Assembly: GCA_028386065.3 (NCBI GenBank)
Contig: JAKUCV010001129.1
Coordinates: 1 to 64,000, forward strand
Source: Turnera subulata
Taxonomy: Eukaryota > Streptophyta > Magnoliopsida > Malpighiales > Passifloraceae
Direction: 5' to 3'
Length of the DNA stretch: 64,000 bases
A model generated the notes under the pieces. The model saw nothing but the letters and a program-made list of their open reading frames with translations. It did no database searches and had not been told where the DNA came from. This document shows, piece after piece, positions 1 through 11,966 of the stretch; within the stretch, counting starts at the first letter, position 1, and the number at the start of each line of letters is the position of its first letter. The position numbers and the translations under genes were made by a program.

Positions 1-199
1 ATTCCTGGACCCGAAAAATTCCAACTTTGGTCCGGAAAATCCGCAGGAAAAGTCCCGAGCGTGGAACAGGGCTCGGTTTTGGATTCCGAAGCGTAAATTA
101 CCGTTAATTAATTATTTAAGATTAATTTTAATAGTAATTAACTGTAAAAATAAATTTTACGGTGATGGTAAAAACATAAAAATTACCGGGGCTGTTACA
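1..199 (-). mobile_element. Start of an inverted, related gypsy LTR (cut by window edge)
   Basis: Read on the minus strand, this stretch begins TGTAACAGCC and resembles the start of the gypsy LTR at 15856: both begin (T/A)GTAACAGCC and share a block ending in tcgggtccaggaat. At base 200 the sequence changes abruptly to the middle of a plus-strand LTR (homologous to 17481). The simplest reading is that a related element inserted in opposite orientation into the 5' LTR of the element at 200-18765. Its right target duplication would be 200-204; the left copy lies outside the window. Confidence 0.75.
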
Positions 200-1485
200 T
201 AATATTTCTAGAAAGGATATTATCAAAGAATAATATCCGGAATATGTATATATACGATGTATTAATTTGTGGAAAAAGAAAATACAAGTAATTTAAAAAT
301 AATAATATTTATGTCGAAGTATCAAACGAGTACGGGTAATGGGGTTGTAGTCATTTGTATATCATATTCACTGTGCATTTGTGTGACTATGTTTTTTTTA
401 ATAATTATATATACGAGTTGATAACGAGCAGTATCCCGTGGAACCAGAGCCGGGACACTTCGAGGACTTCCAGGAGTAAGAAAACCAACTAAGGTGAGGA
501 TGGATAACCTTTGATATGTTGCACATAATACTGTATGTGTTTCTCTGATAATTATTTGCTTGATTGAACTGCTGAGCCGATTGAGTTTGGTTGTTGTGTT
601 ACTTTTATTGTTGTTGATCTGTTAACCATGGTTAAACTGATATGATGAGATAATTGGATAATTGGAAGTTGTGTTGACGACTTAATTGTCACTTTTAAAG
701 TAGTGGTATGACTCGATGGTTAGAGACTATTTTGTGGTGGCCATGATCTGGGTTCTTGTGATAAGCATGTCTATGCTTGGGATCTCTATCCCGTGATTAT
801 TATTTGGGATGTCTATCCCTGGGTTCTATTTTTGGGATGTCTATCCCTGGGTTCTCTTTGATCTGGCACCCAGAATATGTTAATAACCAGGTACGACCCT
901 AGCTTGTCTGGTGACGGGGCCCGAAAGATAAACTTGGTAATAATAATTATTCTTTTGGTCTTGGCTCAGTCATGATTCAAATGAATCATTGCTTTGTCCT
1001 TTGCTAGTGTTTTTCTTTCTCGGTATTATGTTTGCCTGCATATTACTGTTTATCATTGGTTGGTGAGCACTTCGGACTCACCCCTCGCCTGCGGTGTTTC
1101 ATCCCGTAGGATGAGTTGCTCGTAGTACAGGTACGTGGTTCGGCCAGCTGCTGTTTCTACTCCACCAGACCCCGGATCCATACCTCCGTTGCTTCTCATT
1201 CTAAGACTTTCGCTGCTTGTCTTTCTATTGTGTTGTTGCTGTTTAAGGATTTTCTCTGTTGTTGTTGTTACTGTATTATGTCTTGTTGTTGTAACATATA
1301 TCCTCTGCTGATGGTTGGTTTGGAGTGTATTGATTATAATAATGGTCCCCGAGATCGGGCGATGGATTTTGTTTTTGGGTTTGCCTTGTATTGTATTTTG
1401 CTTCTTATGTACTGTCTGCTACTGTAATAAGAATAGTTCTGGCACGTGTTTACCCTGTATGGTAAATACGGGTCGGGGCGTTTCA
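200..1485 (+). repeat. 5' LTR of the gypsy element, 5'-truncated
   Basis: Aligns base for base with 17481-18765. It ends in TTCA at 1485, followed by three bases and the primer binding site. The first ~1.6 kb of this LTR is replaced by the inverted LTR at 1-199. It contains a run of short repeats of the form gatgtctatccc (about 770-850). Confidence 0.9.
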
Positions 1486-1488
1486 TTT

Positions 1489-1500
1489 TGGTAGCGGAGC
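1489..1500 (+). other. Primer binding site of the gypsy element
   Basis: TGGTAGCGGAGC lies 3 nt after the LTR end. It resembles the usual plant initiator-Met site TGGTATCAGAGC but differs at two positions. The copia element at 27228 carries the same variant. Confidence 0.7.
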
Positions 1501-1595
1501 AAGCAGTAGGTCTTTAGGGTGATAATTGTGCTTGTTTGTTTGCCTATATGTGCATAGTTTATAACATGCAAGCATACATTCATATATAGGTACGA

Positions 1596-2700
1596 ATGGA
1601 TCTGGTGGGAGGAAACCAACATGCTGAGCAGCGTTTGGAGGATGTCCAAGTATCGGTCGATCAGCCGCAACCAGCCGTGGGTGGACAAGTACCCGCGGTA
1701 GTACCAGCAGACACAACCCAGATTATGCATACCATGGCGCAGATTCTACAGCGTCAAGACGCTAGGGATGCCCGTTTGGAGGCCAGGGAAGCTCGTGAAC
1801 AGGAGAATCAAGGACCTGTTGAGGACTTTGTTTACACTAAGTTGTCCAAGCTAGGTCTTGATGCCTTTACAGGGGTTATTAACCCACAGGCAGCTGACAA
1901 ATGGCTTTGTCAAGCTCACCGAGTGATGCTGAAACTCAGATGCACAGATGACAGGTGGGCTAGGTATGTCGCATCCATGTTTCGCAACGTTGCTGTGGAC
2001 TGGTGGGATTCGGCAACATGTGACATCGCGAAACCAATCACCATGCCTTGGGCACAATTTACAGAGATGTTCCGAAGGAAGTTTGTCACCGATGTTTACC
2101 AGGACCAGCTCAAGCGAGAATTTCTGAGTCTGCGACAGCAAATCAGACAGTCGGTGAACGAGTATGAGATCCAGTTTGATCGTTTATCCATCTATGCAGC
2201 ATAGTATGTGTCCACACAGAGGCCAGATGCAAGCATTTCTGGGATGGCTTATGATCCTGCATCCAGACAGTCATGGGGTGCAAAGTTGATGAGACTTACC
2301 AAGATATGCTTGCAGATGCTCTTCGAGCAGAAGTCATCTGGATGGGGAATAAGAGAGAGATGGAAGAAGTTCGAAAGAGGAAATCTGCACAGAGTGCTGG
2401 GAATCAGAACAAGAGGTTTTAGAATGCCGGAAATAGGTCAGAGTATGGACAGAGCCAATCCATGCCAGTGTCCCAGGGTCGAGGCTACAACAATAATCGT
2501 GGGAGTTCATGGACCCAGTCTGGAGGGACTTCAATCGACAAGACACTCTCCCTAGACCTCCTTTGTCTAAGGTGAGGTGTTTTGAGTGCAACGAAGTTGG
2601 GCACTACCAGAGTTTGTGTCCTAGGTTGGGAAGATCTGGAGTTTCTGTTCCTGCTCAAACCGTACAAGCATCAGCGACCAGCGTACCCAGTAGTTCTGGA
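1596..2700 (+). pseudogene. gag of the gypsy element (broken)
   Basis: Codes for the capsid-type Retrotrans_gag region, which packages element RNA. The first frame (1596-2204, 202 codons) begins at a clear ATG about 100 nt after the primer site and carries the conserved capsid stretch around residues 95-195. A TAG at 2202 and later frame changes break it. The zinc knuckle (C-x2-C-x4-H-x4-C) appears after 2580 in another frame that continues into pol. Gag cannot be made as one chain from this copy. Confidence 0.85.
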
Positions 2701-5186
2701 GTTGGCCGAGGCCGTGGACGAGGAGCTGCTCCTACTCGGACGCAGTCAGCCATGAATCAGAGTGCAGCCTCTCCGAGGGCATTTGTGATCACGGCTGAGG
2801 ATGATCCCGAGAATGCTGATGTTATTGCAGGTACCTTTACAGCTTTTGGTAGTATTGCATATACTTTGATTGATCCTGGTGCTACGCATTCTTTTATCGC
2901 TCAGAGTTTTGCTATACAACATAGCTGTAAGGAAGAGAGCTTAGCATGTCCGTTGAGGGTTAGGTTACCCGCGGGCATAGTAGTGAGATTAACACAAGTG
3001 TGCAAGGATGTTCTTCTTTTATATGATGACGAGGTTTTCCTAGCCCGGTTGATCGTGATGAACATGGGGGGATTCGACATAATCCTAGGGATGGATTGGT
3101 TGTCGAGATATAATGCCATGGTGAACTGTCGAACCAAGGAAGTGCTGCTGACTTCCGATGGTGGACGACAGGTTTTGGTAACAGGTATTAGGAAAGTTGC
3201 TGCCACATATAGCATCTCTGCTATGCAGGAGTTTGGAGTGAAGCCGCATGGTCCAGATGTTTTGTTGACCCATATCACCGGTGAAGATACACGGGATCCT
3301 TCCCCGGGAGATATATCAGTGGTGAAGGAGTTCCTTGATGTCTTTCCAGATGATTTGCCAGGTTTTCCACCCGATAGAGAGGTTGAGTATACCATCGACC
3401 TGATGCTAGGAGTCACACCCATATCGATGGCTCCACACAGGATGGCACCAACAGAGCTCCAAGAGCTGAAGAAGCAGTTGGATGAGTTGCTAGACAAGGG
3501 TTTCATCAGACCCAGTACATCACCATGGGGTGCACCAGTTCTGTTCGTAAAGAAGAAGGATGATAGCTTGCGGATGTGTGTGGACTACCGCCAACTGAAC
3601 AAGGTGACAGTTAAGAATAAGTACCCGTTACCTAGGATTGATGACTTGTTTGATCAGCTGCAGAGAGCCACTGTGTTTTCCAAGATTGATCTTTGGTCTG
3701 GGTAGCACCAGATCAAGATTGTAGAGAAGGACATACCGAAGACTGCCTTCCGCACACGGTATGGTCATTTTGAGTTCACAGTGGTACCGTTCGGATTGAC
3801 CAATGCACCAGCAGTGTTCATGTGCTTGATGCACTTGGTTTTGAACGAGTTTCTGGATAAGTTTGTTGTGGTCTTCATCGATGATATCCTCATCTACTCT
3901 AAGAGGAAGGAGGAACACGAAAAGCATTTGAGGATAGTGCTTCAGAGGTTACGGGAGAAGCAGTTGTATGCCAAATTCAACAAGTGTGAATTTTGGCTTG
4001 GAGAAGTTTCTTTCCTCGGACATGTGGTAGGCGGGGATGGAATAAAAGTTGACCCTGCCAAAGTGAAAGCCGTATTGGAGTGGGAACCTCCTAAGAACGT
4101 GTCCAAAGTCAGAAGTTTTCTTGGCCTTGTAGGATACTACCGGAGGTTCATTGAAGGTTTTTCTTTGATAGCTAGTCCCATGACCAAGCTATTAAGGAAA
4201 GAACAAGTATTTTTTTAGAGCCTAGCTTGTCAGTAGAGTTTTGAGGAGCTTAAAAGGAAGCTGACCATAGCACCGGTTCTGACAGTCCTGAAGCCTGAAG
4301 TGGAGTATGTGTTGTTTTGTGATGCATCGAGTCTTGGATTAGGTGCCGTGTTAATGCAAGAAGGACAAGTGATTGCCTATGCCTCTAGGCAGTTGAGGGC
4401 TCATGAGAAGAACTATCCGACGCATGACCTTGAGATGGAAGCTGTGATCTTGGCTCTGAAGATTTGGAGACACTACTTGTTTGGAGAGAAGTTTTGAATC
4501 TTTACAGACCATAAAAGCCTTAAGTACATTATGACTCAGAAGGAGCTTAACCTGCGACATAGACGTCGAGTTGAGTTGCTTAATGATTATGATTGTACTA
4601 TCGAGTATCATCCAGGAAAGGCTAATGTGGTAGCTGATGCCTTGAGCCGGAGACAACCAGAGGATGCTTCCACTAGTTACTCGATGCTCTCGCTTATCGA
4701 GTTAAGGAAGCTAGGAGTTGGTCTGGCAGTGGATGATACAGGAGCTTTACTGGCACACATGAGTGTCAAGTCTAACCTAAGAGGATGGATAGTGGAGTTG
4801 CATGATGGAGATCCTGACCTGGTCAAGCTAAAAGAAGGAGTAACAAGCGGAAAGGAAGACAAGTTTCGTATAGCTGATGATGGAGCACTGATGATTGGGA
4901 AACGGATATGTGTACCCAATGTCAATAATCTGCGTAGTTAGATTTTGGATGAAGGTCATATGACGCCATATGCGATGCATCCTGGAAGCACCAAGATGTA
5001 TCAGAACCTGAAGAGCCATTTCTGGTGGCCTCGTATGAAGAAGGATGTAGCCGAGTATGTTGTAAGATGTCTTACTTGCCAACAGGTGAAAGCCGAACAT
5101 CAGGCTCTGGCAGGGAAGATGAGATTGTTGACAGTGCCAGAATGGAAGTGGAAGATGCCAGAATGGAAATGGGAGATGATCACCAT
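2700..5186 (+). pseudogene. pol part 1 of the gypsy element: protease, RT, RNase H, start of integrase
   Basis: Protease, reverse transcriptase, RNase H and the N-terminal part of integrase lie in order. The protease motif reads D-P-G-A-T instead of D-S/T-G-A (around 2872), so the catalytic triad is altered. The RT keeps the F-I-D-D motif (around 3876). In-frame stops follow about 3702, 4216, 4494 and 4938. The RNase H region (4300-4660) keeps its DAS and TDH motifs, the latter just after a stop. The integrase zinc-binding part (4960-5110) is followed by an 18-bp tandem duplication (about 5143-5178). The frame is then cut by the element at 5187. Confidence 0.9.
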
Positions 5187-5930
5187 TATGAATACCCGAC
5201 CCAAAATCACTTGGGCCTATTCACCTTTTCCTTACACCTTCTTCATAACCGTCATCCATTATCTTTGGAGTCTCCACTCAAGTTTTATTAAGGGACTAAA
5301 ACTTGGGAAAAACCCTTCATGTGACTCTATTTAGGCAACCGGTTTAGCAAACCAAAGATAATGGACCCAGGGATTCATCATAGATGGGAAGGTGTTAGGC
5401 ACCCATCCATGTTGGGGCAAAATCTTGTGCAATTAAAGGTTTTTGTATGCCTTGTGCAAGTGGGTGAGTGTGTTCACCAAAACCAATCAAGAACTGAAAA
5501 TAAAAAGAAGGGGATGAGAAAAAGATTGGGCTTGAGTTTCCACCACTAGAAACCACCTACGTACCCCGGCGACCGGGTTCAAAGCCCACGTAGTTCTTAC
5601 ATCAGAAACACAACAATCACATCATCATCAGCATCAGCATCACAACAGAAAGAAAAGGATCAGAATTACCTCTTGCAGCCCTCCTCTAGCTCCTTGATTC
5701 GGGTTTCGCCTTACGCCTAGCTTCTTTCCGCACCTCAACTCTATCTTGGATCTCTTCTTGATTCTTCACTTGCTGCCTTGATTAGATGATGCTACCCACG
5801 AGATTTCTCCAGAGCTTCGCCTATAGAACTAATTCTGGGCTTGGAGAGGTAGAGTTTCTCCAAGCTTGAAAGCTTTTAGGAAGAGTATGTGTGTAATAAT
5901 GCGTGTCCTTTGATGTGAAGGGGGAGGGTC

Positions 5931-5940
5931 CTATTTATAG
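5931..5940 (-). promoter_or_regulatory. LTR TATA box
   Basis: Minus strand reads CTATAAATAG, a strong plant TATA box. The same box is at 14051-14060 in the other LTR. It fixes the direction of element transcription. Confidence 0.7.
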
Positions 5941-6066
5941 TGTTCTGGGCTGCCTAGGGTCGTGGACCATCTTAATGATCAGAATAATGGCCGAAAATCT
6001 GGACCAAAAACGCGTAGAATCGAATCTCGGTCGAAAATCGGGGAGAAAACGCGTTCCAGTGCACCC

Positions 6067-6167
6067 ATGACCGCCATGGCCGGCGGTCATCACGAGATGA
6101 CAGCCATGTCATGGCGGTCATCCACACATGACCGCCTAGGCCCGGCGGTCATCTCGAGATGACCGCC
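6067..6167. promoter_or_regulatory. Alternating half-site array in LTR (copy 1)
   Basis: Seven 9-mers alternate between ATGACCGCC and GGCGGTCAT at 6067, 6082, 6097 (one mismatch), 6113, 6128, 6144 and 6159. Spacers are 6 or 7 nt, giving a 15-16 bp step. The array is flanked by inverted ACGCGT boxes and ends about 127 bp upstream of the minus-strand TATA box. The same 9-mers with 6-nt spacing occur upstream of the PMD gene (8125-8209). Confidence 0.8.
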
Positions 6168-6796
6168 CGTGCCTACGCGTTTTCACCGCAGTTTCCATTT
6201 TTGCTCCGGATTCTCCCCTAATTCCTCCCTGATTGATCTTACCGCGTAATCAACCCCTAGAATGCCCAGAATATTTTCTTTTCTTGATTAATACTCTCCT
6301 CAAACATCTCCCAATCAATTAATCACACACCCACTTCTTATTTTAAGCCTAAATCATACCAAAAACACTCTTGCTATTTAAGGAATGATTTAACTCTGAT
6401 CTCTCACGAAAATCAGAGTTAAATTTGCCTGCAAGCAAGGTGTTAGTGGGCTTGTACAACTTTGTAGAACATCTATATTCTACTAAATTGGGCTCTTATA
6501 TCTATCTCCATAAATAAGGCCCAAGCTCATAGAATGTAATACATTCTAGCAATCCGGTCCCTAATGTGACTTAAATCACTTCTTCGTACATGAGGGACCT
6601 AATTACTAAAACGTATAAATTTTCATGGGTCAAATTCGGGTGTTCACAGATGCCCCTCGTTGATGAGTCTTTAAAGTTTAAGGACTAAGCAACGTAAAAG
6701 AACAACCGAAATTTGGACCATGAATGTGAGTGTAGCGAACTGATGTTTGGAACATCGCATGCTCCACCTCAAGAATCGTCTCAAGGTTCGTGATCA

Positions 6797-7487
6797 ACTC
6801 GTCTCCTCTCTCGGGATTTTCCTGGTCCCGAGAACCGCTGGCATAAGATCATCTTATGCCAACTAGGGGTTTTATCACTCCCCCAATAGGAGTCAGGGAT
6901 ATTTCCACCCTCCCAACCGGGGCTTCACAACTTCAACTCTTTCGGGATTTTCCTGGTCCTAAAAGTCGCTAACATAGGATCATCCTATGCTAACTAGGGC
7001 ATTTATCACTCCCGTATAGGAGTCAGGGATATTTCCACCCTCCCAACCAGGGCTTCACATCTTCAACTCTTTTGGGATTTTCCTGGTCCCAAAAGTCGCT
7101 AACATAGGATCATCCTATGCTAACTAGGGCATTTATCACTCCCCCATAAGAGTCAGGGATATTTCCACCCTCCCAACCGGGGCTTTACATCTTCAACTCT
7201 TTTGGGATTTTCCTGGTCCCAAAAGTCGCTATTATAGGATCATCCTATGCTAACTAGGGCATTTATCACTCCCCCATAGGAGTCAGGGATATTTCCACCC
7301 TCCCAACCGGGGCTTCACATCTTCAACTCTTTTGGGATTTTCCTGGTCCCAAAAGTCGCTAACATAGGATCATCCTATGCTAACTAGGGCATTTATCACT
7401 ACCCCATAGGAGTCAGGGATATTTCCACCCTCCCAACCGGGGCTTCACATCTTCAACTCTTTTTGGGATTTTCGTGGTCCTAAAAGT
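6797..7487. repeat. 130-bp tandem repeats, about 5.3 units
   Basis: The phrase cttcaactct recurs at 6931, 7061, 7191, 7321 and 7451, giving an exact 130-bp period; a more diverged first unit starts near 6797. Each unit holds two inverted repeats. The array lies between the PMD gene and the element's 3' LTR, where Tat/Ogre elements are known to carry tandem repeats. Confidence 0.9.
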
Positions 7488-7569
7488 TAACAGGAATCAT
7501 CTCGCGCTCCATCTACATCACCTTAGTGTTCTCTCATGTTGTCCCTAAGATGTCTATTCTTCAAGCTCC

Positions 7570-7870
7570 TTTACCAATAGGGCATCTGCCCCCAGCACCT
7601 GCCATCGACTTCTATCCTATCTGGGGGCATCTGCCCCTGGTAATCCTCACTAGCTACCTCTGTTTTAAAGGTGTTTACCCCTCAACTTCTTCATTTGCTT
7701 CATCTTAGGGCATTCTCCCCCTTTGATCTTGGGGTATCTACCCCTCGTCAAATCTACTTTCTAGCCTAGGGGGACTTGCCCCTAGCAAACTCTCGTCAGC
7801 TTTCGTCAACCCTACTTTCAACTTAGGGGCACCTGCCCCCGATCTTGGAGGCACCTGCCCCTAGCCTCGA
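7570..7870. repeat. Cluster of GGGGCA-nn-TGCCCC palindromes
   Basis: Six or more imperfect copies of a short palindrome, such as ggggcatctgcccc, gggcacctgccccc and ggaggcacctgcccc, lie at irregular spacing. They resemble the G-rich tract beside the 3' LTR (GGGGCATCTG). No coding content is recognised. Confidence 0.6.
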
Positions 7871-8124
7871 CTAACCTCTATCTTAGCTCAAGGTAACCTT
7901 TCTACAGCAGCACACATGCACCATTCGTCAAATCAAGCAAACAATCACACGAGACTCTCAAGTCGGATGTTGCGGCTTTAATTATCTTCGGAAAATATCC
8001 TAAATGTGCAAGATACACTTGTTATCGGGATTCAAAAATATGCATACTGGGATTTTGTTTCGCAAAAAGGTCGTCTCCGGGCGTGGGGAACAAGAAAACA
8101 GGCAGCGGGCCAAAGAACGAAGGT

Positions 8125-8209
8125 GGCGGTCATGACAGGAAGCCCGCCAGCTGCTGGCGGTCATGTGAGGATGACCGCCAAGTCGGGCGGTCTTCCCGAC
8201 ATGACCGCC
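8125..8209. promoter_or_regulatory. Half-site array in the PMD gene promoter
   Basis: GGCGGTCAT at 8125 and 8156, ATGACCGCC at 8171, GGCGGTCTT at 8186 and ATGACCGCC at 8201. The last four are separated by exactly 6 nt. The array ends 16 bp upstream of the TATA box at 8226. It is the same motif grammar as in the LTRs, here reading toward the plus-strand gene. Confidence 0.8.
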
Positions 8210-8225
8210 CGCGCCCCCCGATTGT

Positions 8226-8231
8226 TATAAA
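8226..8231 (+). promoter_or_regulatory. TATA box of the antisense PMD gene
   Basis: TATAAA within gttataaacc. It is followed by a pyrimidine-rich leader, a probable 5'-UTR intron donor (GTAAGT at 8499), and the start codon at 9016. Confidence 0.6.
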
Positions 8232-9015
8232 CCTCTTTTTTTCTTTCTCTCACTTCTCATTTCACTCAAAACACCCAAGACACACTGAAACCTCTCAACT
8301 CTCCCTCCTTCATACCTCTAGAACACCCACCCAAACCTTCTTCATTCTTTTTTTCAACTCCCACACCCCTTAAACATCTCTAATCGTCAAGAGGATACCA
8401 TGAAGAACTATCACCCAAAATCCAATCAGGAAGAGAATCGGAGTTTATAATTGAAATCCCCTGACAGGCACATATCCTCCCATCTCGACACAATCCCAGT
8501 AAGTGATTTTTACCCATCAAAACTCATCAAATCTTCATCTTGCTTGAATTTTGAGTTCATACCCAATGTTCTTTTTGAATTCGGTTTTATGCGGTGCATG
8601 TTGTGTTTGATTATTTAGAAATACTCCTAATATGCCTACAATGCTTTCTCTCTTGCCTAATCTACGGATTAAATGCAAGAAGTCTTGAATTGAAGTTCTA
8701 CCAAATTAGGGGTTTAGGGTTCTTGGCGAATTTGGATGATTCTGGAGGATTCGGTTGTTGTTAGGTTATTGCAAATGCAGATTCTTGATGCTGGGTATAT
8801 GGGTGTTGATGGGCTTGTCCCAATTTTGGTCAATTTCAAACTTTGTCGGGATGGATTTTGTGACTTTCTCGCATTTTGATCCGTAAATAAAATCGTGCTA
8901 AGATGCTAAAAATGATGATGCTAATGTGCAATCCTATTCTCATGATGCATGTCTTGACATATGTGGTCTCCATTTGTTCTTGCCGAGCTTGAGAGAGCAC
9001 GGGTATTGACTCTTC

Positions 9016-10895
9016 ATGGGGGTATCAACACAGGTTATAGAAGATCGTCAACGGAGTCATGCCGGGGTTGTCGCTCGCCTTCGAATCCGGGAGCATGTTG
9101 AGAGGAACAGGCCCGTCCAGCAGATCATTGAGAGAGTCGGGTTATGGGACTTCTTCCGCACCTTTCGGGGGGATAAGGTCGACTTGCAGGCAGTATCGGC
9201 TCTGGGCGAGAGATGGTGGGACACCACTAACACTTTCCACTTAGCATGCGGGGAATTAACGATGCTCCCTTCGGATTTTGCTCATATCACCGGGTTGGTG
9301 TTTGATGGGGCCCCGGTCACTTTTGACCAACAATTGGGTATCGACCGCTTCCAGGAGTTAGTAGGCCTTGTGCCTACGTGGGCCCGCCACGGTGAGGTGT
9401 CTCCCAAGTGGTTGCAGGATTCCTTGTTGGCTCCTGACTATGCAGGGACGGCGGAACAACGGGCTCGAGGTCTGATTCTGGTGAGCTTGTGTAGGACTAT
9501 TTTTGCCACAGGCAGTGACCGGGTCCGGTGTGATCTGCTGGCATCGCTTGTCGACTTGAGTAGGCCATGGATCGATTGGGCTTCGGCAGGCTTTGCAAAT
9601 GCCTATCGAGAGATGACTAACTTCTCCAGGGGCACAGCCAAGTACTTTTATGGCTCGGCTTGGATTTGGGAGGTATATCTCTTTTTCTTCACCACAACAC
9701 TGTATTTTAACTTGCTTCCATTTCTAACCGAGTAGCTCTTGTAGGTATGGGGCCAGGAGTATTTAGGCTTGTCCGCCCCGAGATTGACATCTACCGAAGA
9801 GGTTTGGCCGGTCTCTCTCCGCTGGGGCTCCTCAAGTCGTGGGCCTCGGACTCATGCTCACAACCGGGAATGGGCTCGTCGCTACATCGACCAAGTGGCT
9901 GCGTCGGATAAGGTACATCCTCTCACTTCTCGTTTCTTAGTCTTTCAAATGTGTATATTCAGCCCTTCCCTCAACATCTACATGTGGACAGGTTTGCCTC
10001 AATCCCTTTGAAGCGCATCACGACAGGTTGACAGAGGGCAATGAGCATGTTCGTGATATGGACTTTACCCGATGCGTGATTGGGTACCCAGGCACAAGAG
10101 TATGGTTCCTCGGGGACCGAGTCTGTGTGCAGACCGCAGGGGTGAGATCGATACCGGGAGACCCACCTCTTTCCATGAGAGATGTTTCAGAGAGAGAGGA
10201 GATCCCTGATGATGATGATCTCGGCGAGCACATCGACAATCTGGGGGTGATGGGTGACTATTTGGCCTTTGTTAGGACCCACCTGATGGCTCCTTTGACT
10301 ACTCCAGGGGCAGAAGGATCGGTTGCAAGTGCTGGCCCTTCTCAGCACAGCTCCGCTTCTAGGAGAAGGAAAACTACTGGGGCATCTTCATCCACATCTC
10401 AGCCTGCTCTTCCTGCATGTGAGGCTGATTTTGAGTCTTTCGACGATGCTTACAAGCGTTGTCGGGTTCCATTTTCCGAGGATCTCCCTCCCGAATTTCC
10501 TCCATTCCCGGCCGGCATCACTTCGGTATTCTTCATATCCTATTCATATATCACTGCTTCATATGCTTCTTCTTTCATAACCCAATCAACCCTTTTGATG
10601 ACAGCTTCCGGCAGCTGAGGCTTCTCGTCTTTGGACCCTGCTAGGCCGGGCAAAGGCAACTTTGACGGCCCAAGCTATTCGGATACGGGAGCTGACTTCT
10701 TGTGTGAGAGAAGGTGGGTATGCTCGTCCAGTGCCCTTACCCCGAGATCCGAGGCCCCAAGGTTTTACTGTTCCTCCTTCCGTCCCCCATTCGGTTCCAC
10801 CTACTTCCGATCATGCTTCGGGCGATTCCGAAGATACCATCCAAGAGCGCCCCCGACCAGTTCGTCAATCCCGTGGCAAGAAGAGGCGGTCTTGA
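9016..10895 (+). CDS. Plant mobile domain (PMD) protein, 4 exons, antisense to host element
   Basis: Exons 9016-9672, 9745-9912, 9992-10525 and 10605-10895 join in frame to 549 codons, with GT-AG introns throughout and no stop. The start is fixed by an in-frame TGA at 9007. The first ~230 residues match the plant mobile domain (aminotransferase-like PMD): a block like VGLWDFF, then TFHLACGELTM and DFAHITGLVFDG. An acidic stretch with four Asp (residues ~340-350) and a Ser/Thr-rich part follow; the chain ends in a basic RGKKRRS, a possible nuclear signal. PMD proteins occur in plant transposable elements and in MAIN/MAIL1, nuclear proteins linked to silencing and genome stability. The introns survive because the gene runs opposite to element transcription. 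It looks intact and has its own promoter. DNA binding is inference. Confidence 0.85.
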
Positions 10896-11966
10896 TTTAT
10901 GTATGTGATGCATGTATGACCTAGACACTAGATGTATGTACTTTTTGTTGGTTTGTTTCCTATTTCTTAATGTGTGTATGCTTTCTCCTTACTCCCTCAT
11001 GAAATGCAACCATGTATGCAATCTCTAAAAACGTCCGAGTCACGTAGTGTGGATATGAGGTAAAAAGGGTTTAATATGCTTTTGAAAAACTACTAGTCTT
11101 CCTCATCTCATAGTTTCAAGGAACCGAACCTCGATAGCCATTAGAGTCAATGAGCACGTTTTCCAAATTCCTTCAAACTTCATTCGGCCCTAACTTTTGC
11201 CTAGGCCGCCCTTTCGGGTTTTCAACCTAGCGGGCTTGTCCTAACTTTTGCCTAGGCCGCCCTTACGGGTTTTCAACCTAGCGGACTAGTTCCCCCCCTC
11301 TCTTTTGTTTTCCATTTTTCTCTTGCTAGAGGCATGTGATCGCATGTTGAGATGGGCAATGAAGAATTTAGACTCTTGGTGTATCCGAAAGGCGACTCAA
11401 TCTTGATCTTCGGGATGATGGGCACGCGACTTGGGAGTGATCCTCCAAATGCTCAAACTGACCTTAATGAATTGGACTCAACATTAAACCTTACTATCCT
11501 TGTTGACTTACCTTGGGAACCAAAATTATTTAGACCGAACTCATCTTTGAGCTACCTACGTACCAATAAAGACTATATCCAGTTCCTCCAAATCTTAGAG
11601 GATAAAACGACACATTGGTCATGAAGTCAAAGAATTTTTTTTTTTTTTTTTTAGAAGACTTCATGAGCCAGGCACTTACAATATAAAGGGAAATGGGGAA
11701 TAAACTTAAATTTATTAGATCAGGTCTTCGTAGTTCATTTTATGATTCTCAAGTCAAGCCAACAAGCATTCATAAGGTTTAAGCTTCCAAATTCATAAAT
11801 GGTAAATAAGAAACATTCTTTTCATAATGGAAAGGACATTTGACACATGACATCAATTTTTGAGGTGAGGTTAACAAGGACACGCCTCGATCCTCTTTAT
11901 TCTAAAGCATAAAGGACAAACTAAACTCCCAACATGACAAAACCCTCTCCCATTCCCCAGGTTGTT
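10896..11966. other. Element interior between PMD gene and leader ORF
   Basis: Holds the PMD 3' flank, a 51-bp direct repeat in two copies (about 11189-11290, taacttttgcctaggcc at 11191 and 11242), and a T run near 11634-11652. A plus-strand reading frame at 11352-11624 has no recognisable domain. Confidence 0.6.

Larger units (their letters stand above)
5187..6648 (-). repeat. 3' LTR of the Ogre-like element
   Basis: 1462 bp, nearly identical to 13307-14768. It contains on the minus strand a TATA box (5931-5940) and, upstream of it, the seven-half-site array at 6067-6167. In transcription order, U3 runs from 6648 to about 5900. Confidence 0.92.

Noticed and set aside
6067..6167. Possible CRISPR-like array
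   Set aside because: Half-sites are 9 bp in alternating orientation with 6-7 nt spacers, in a plant LTR; not a CRISPR.
9016..10895. PMD gene as an ordinary host gene with flanking solo LTRs
   Set aside because: The two LTRs are near-identical, flanked by a perfect 5-bp target duplication inside the gypsy integrase, so the gene moved in with the element.
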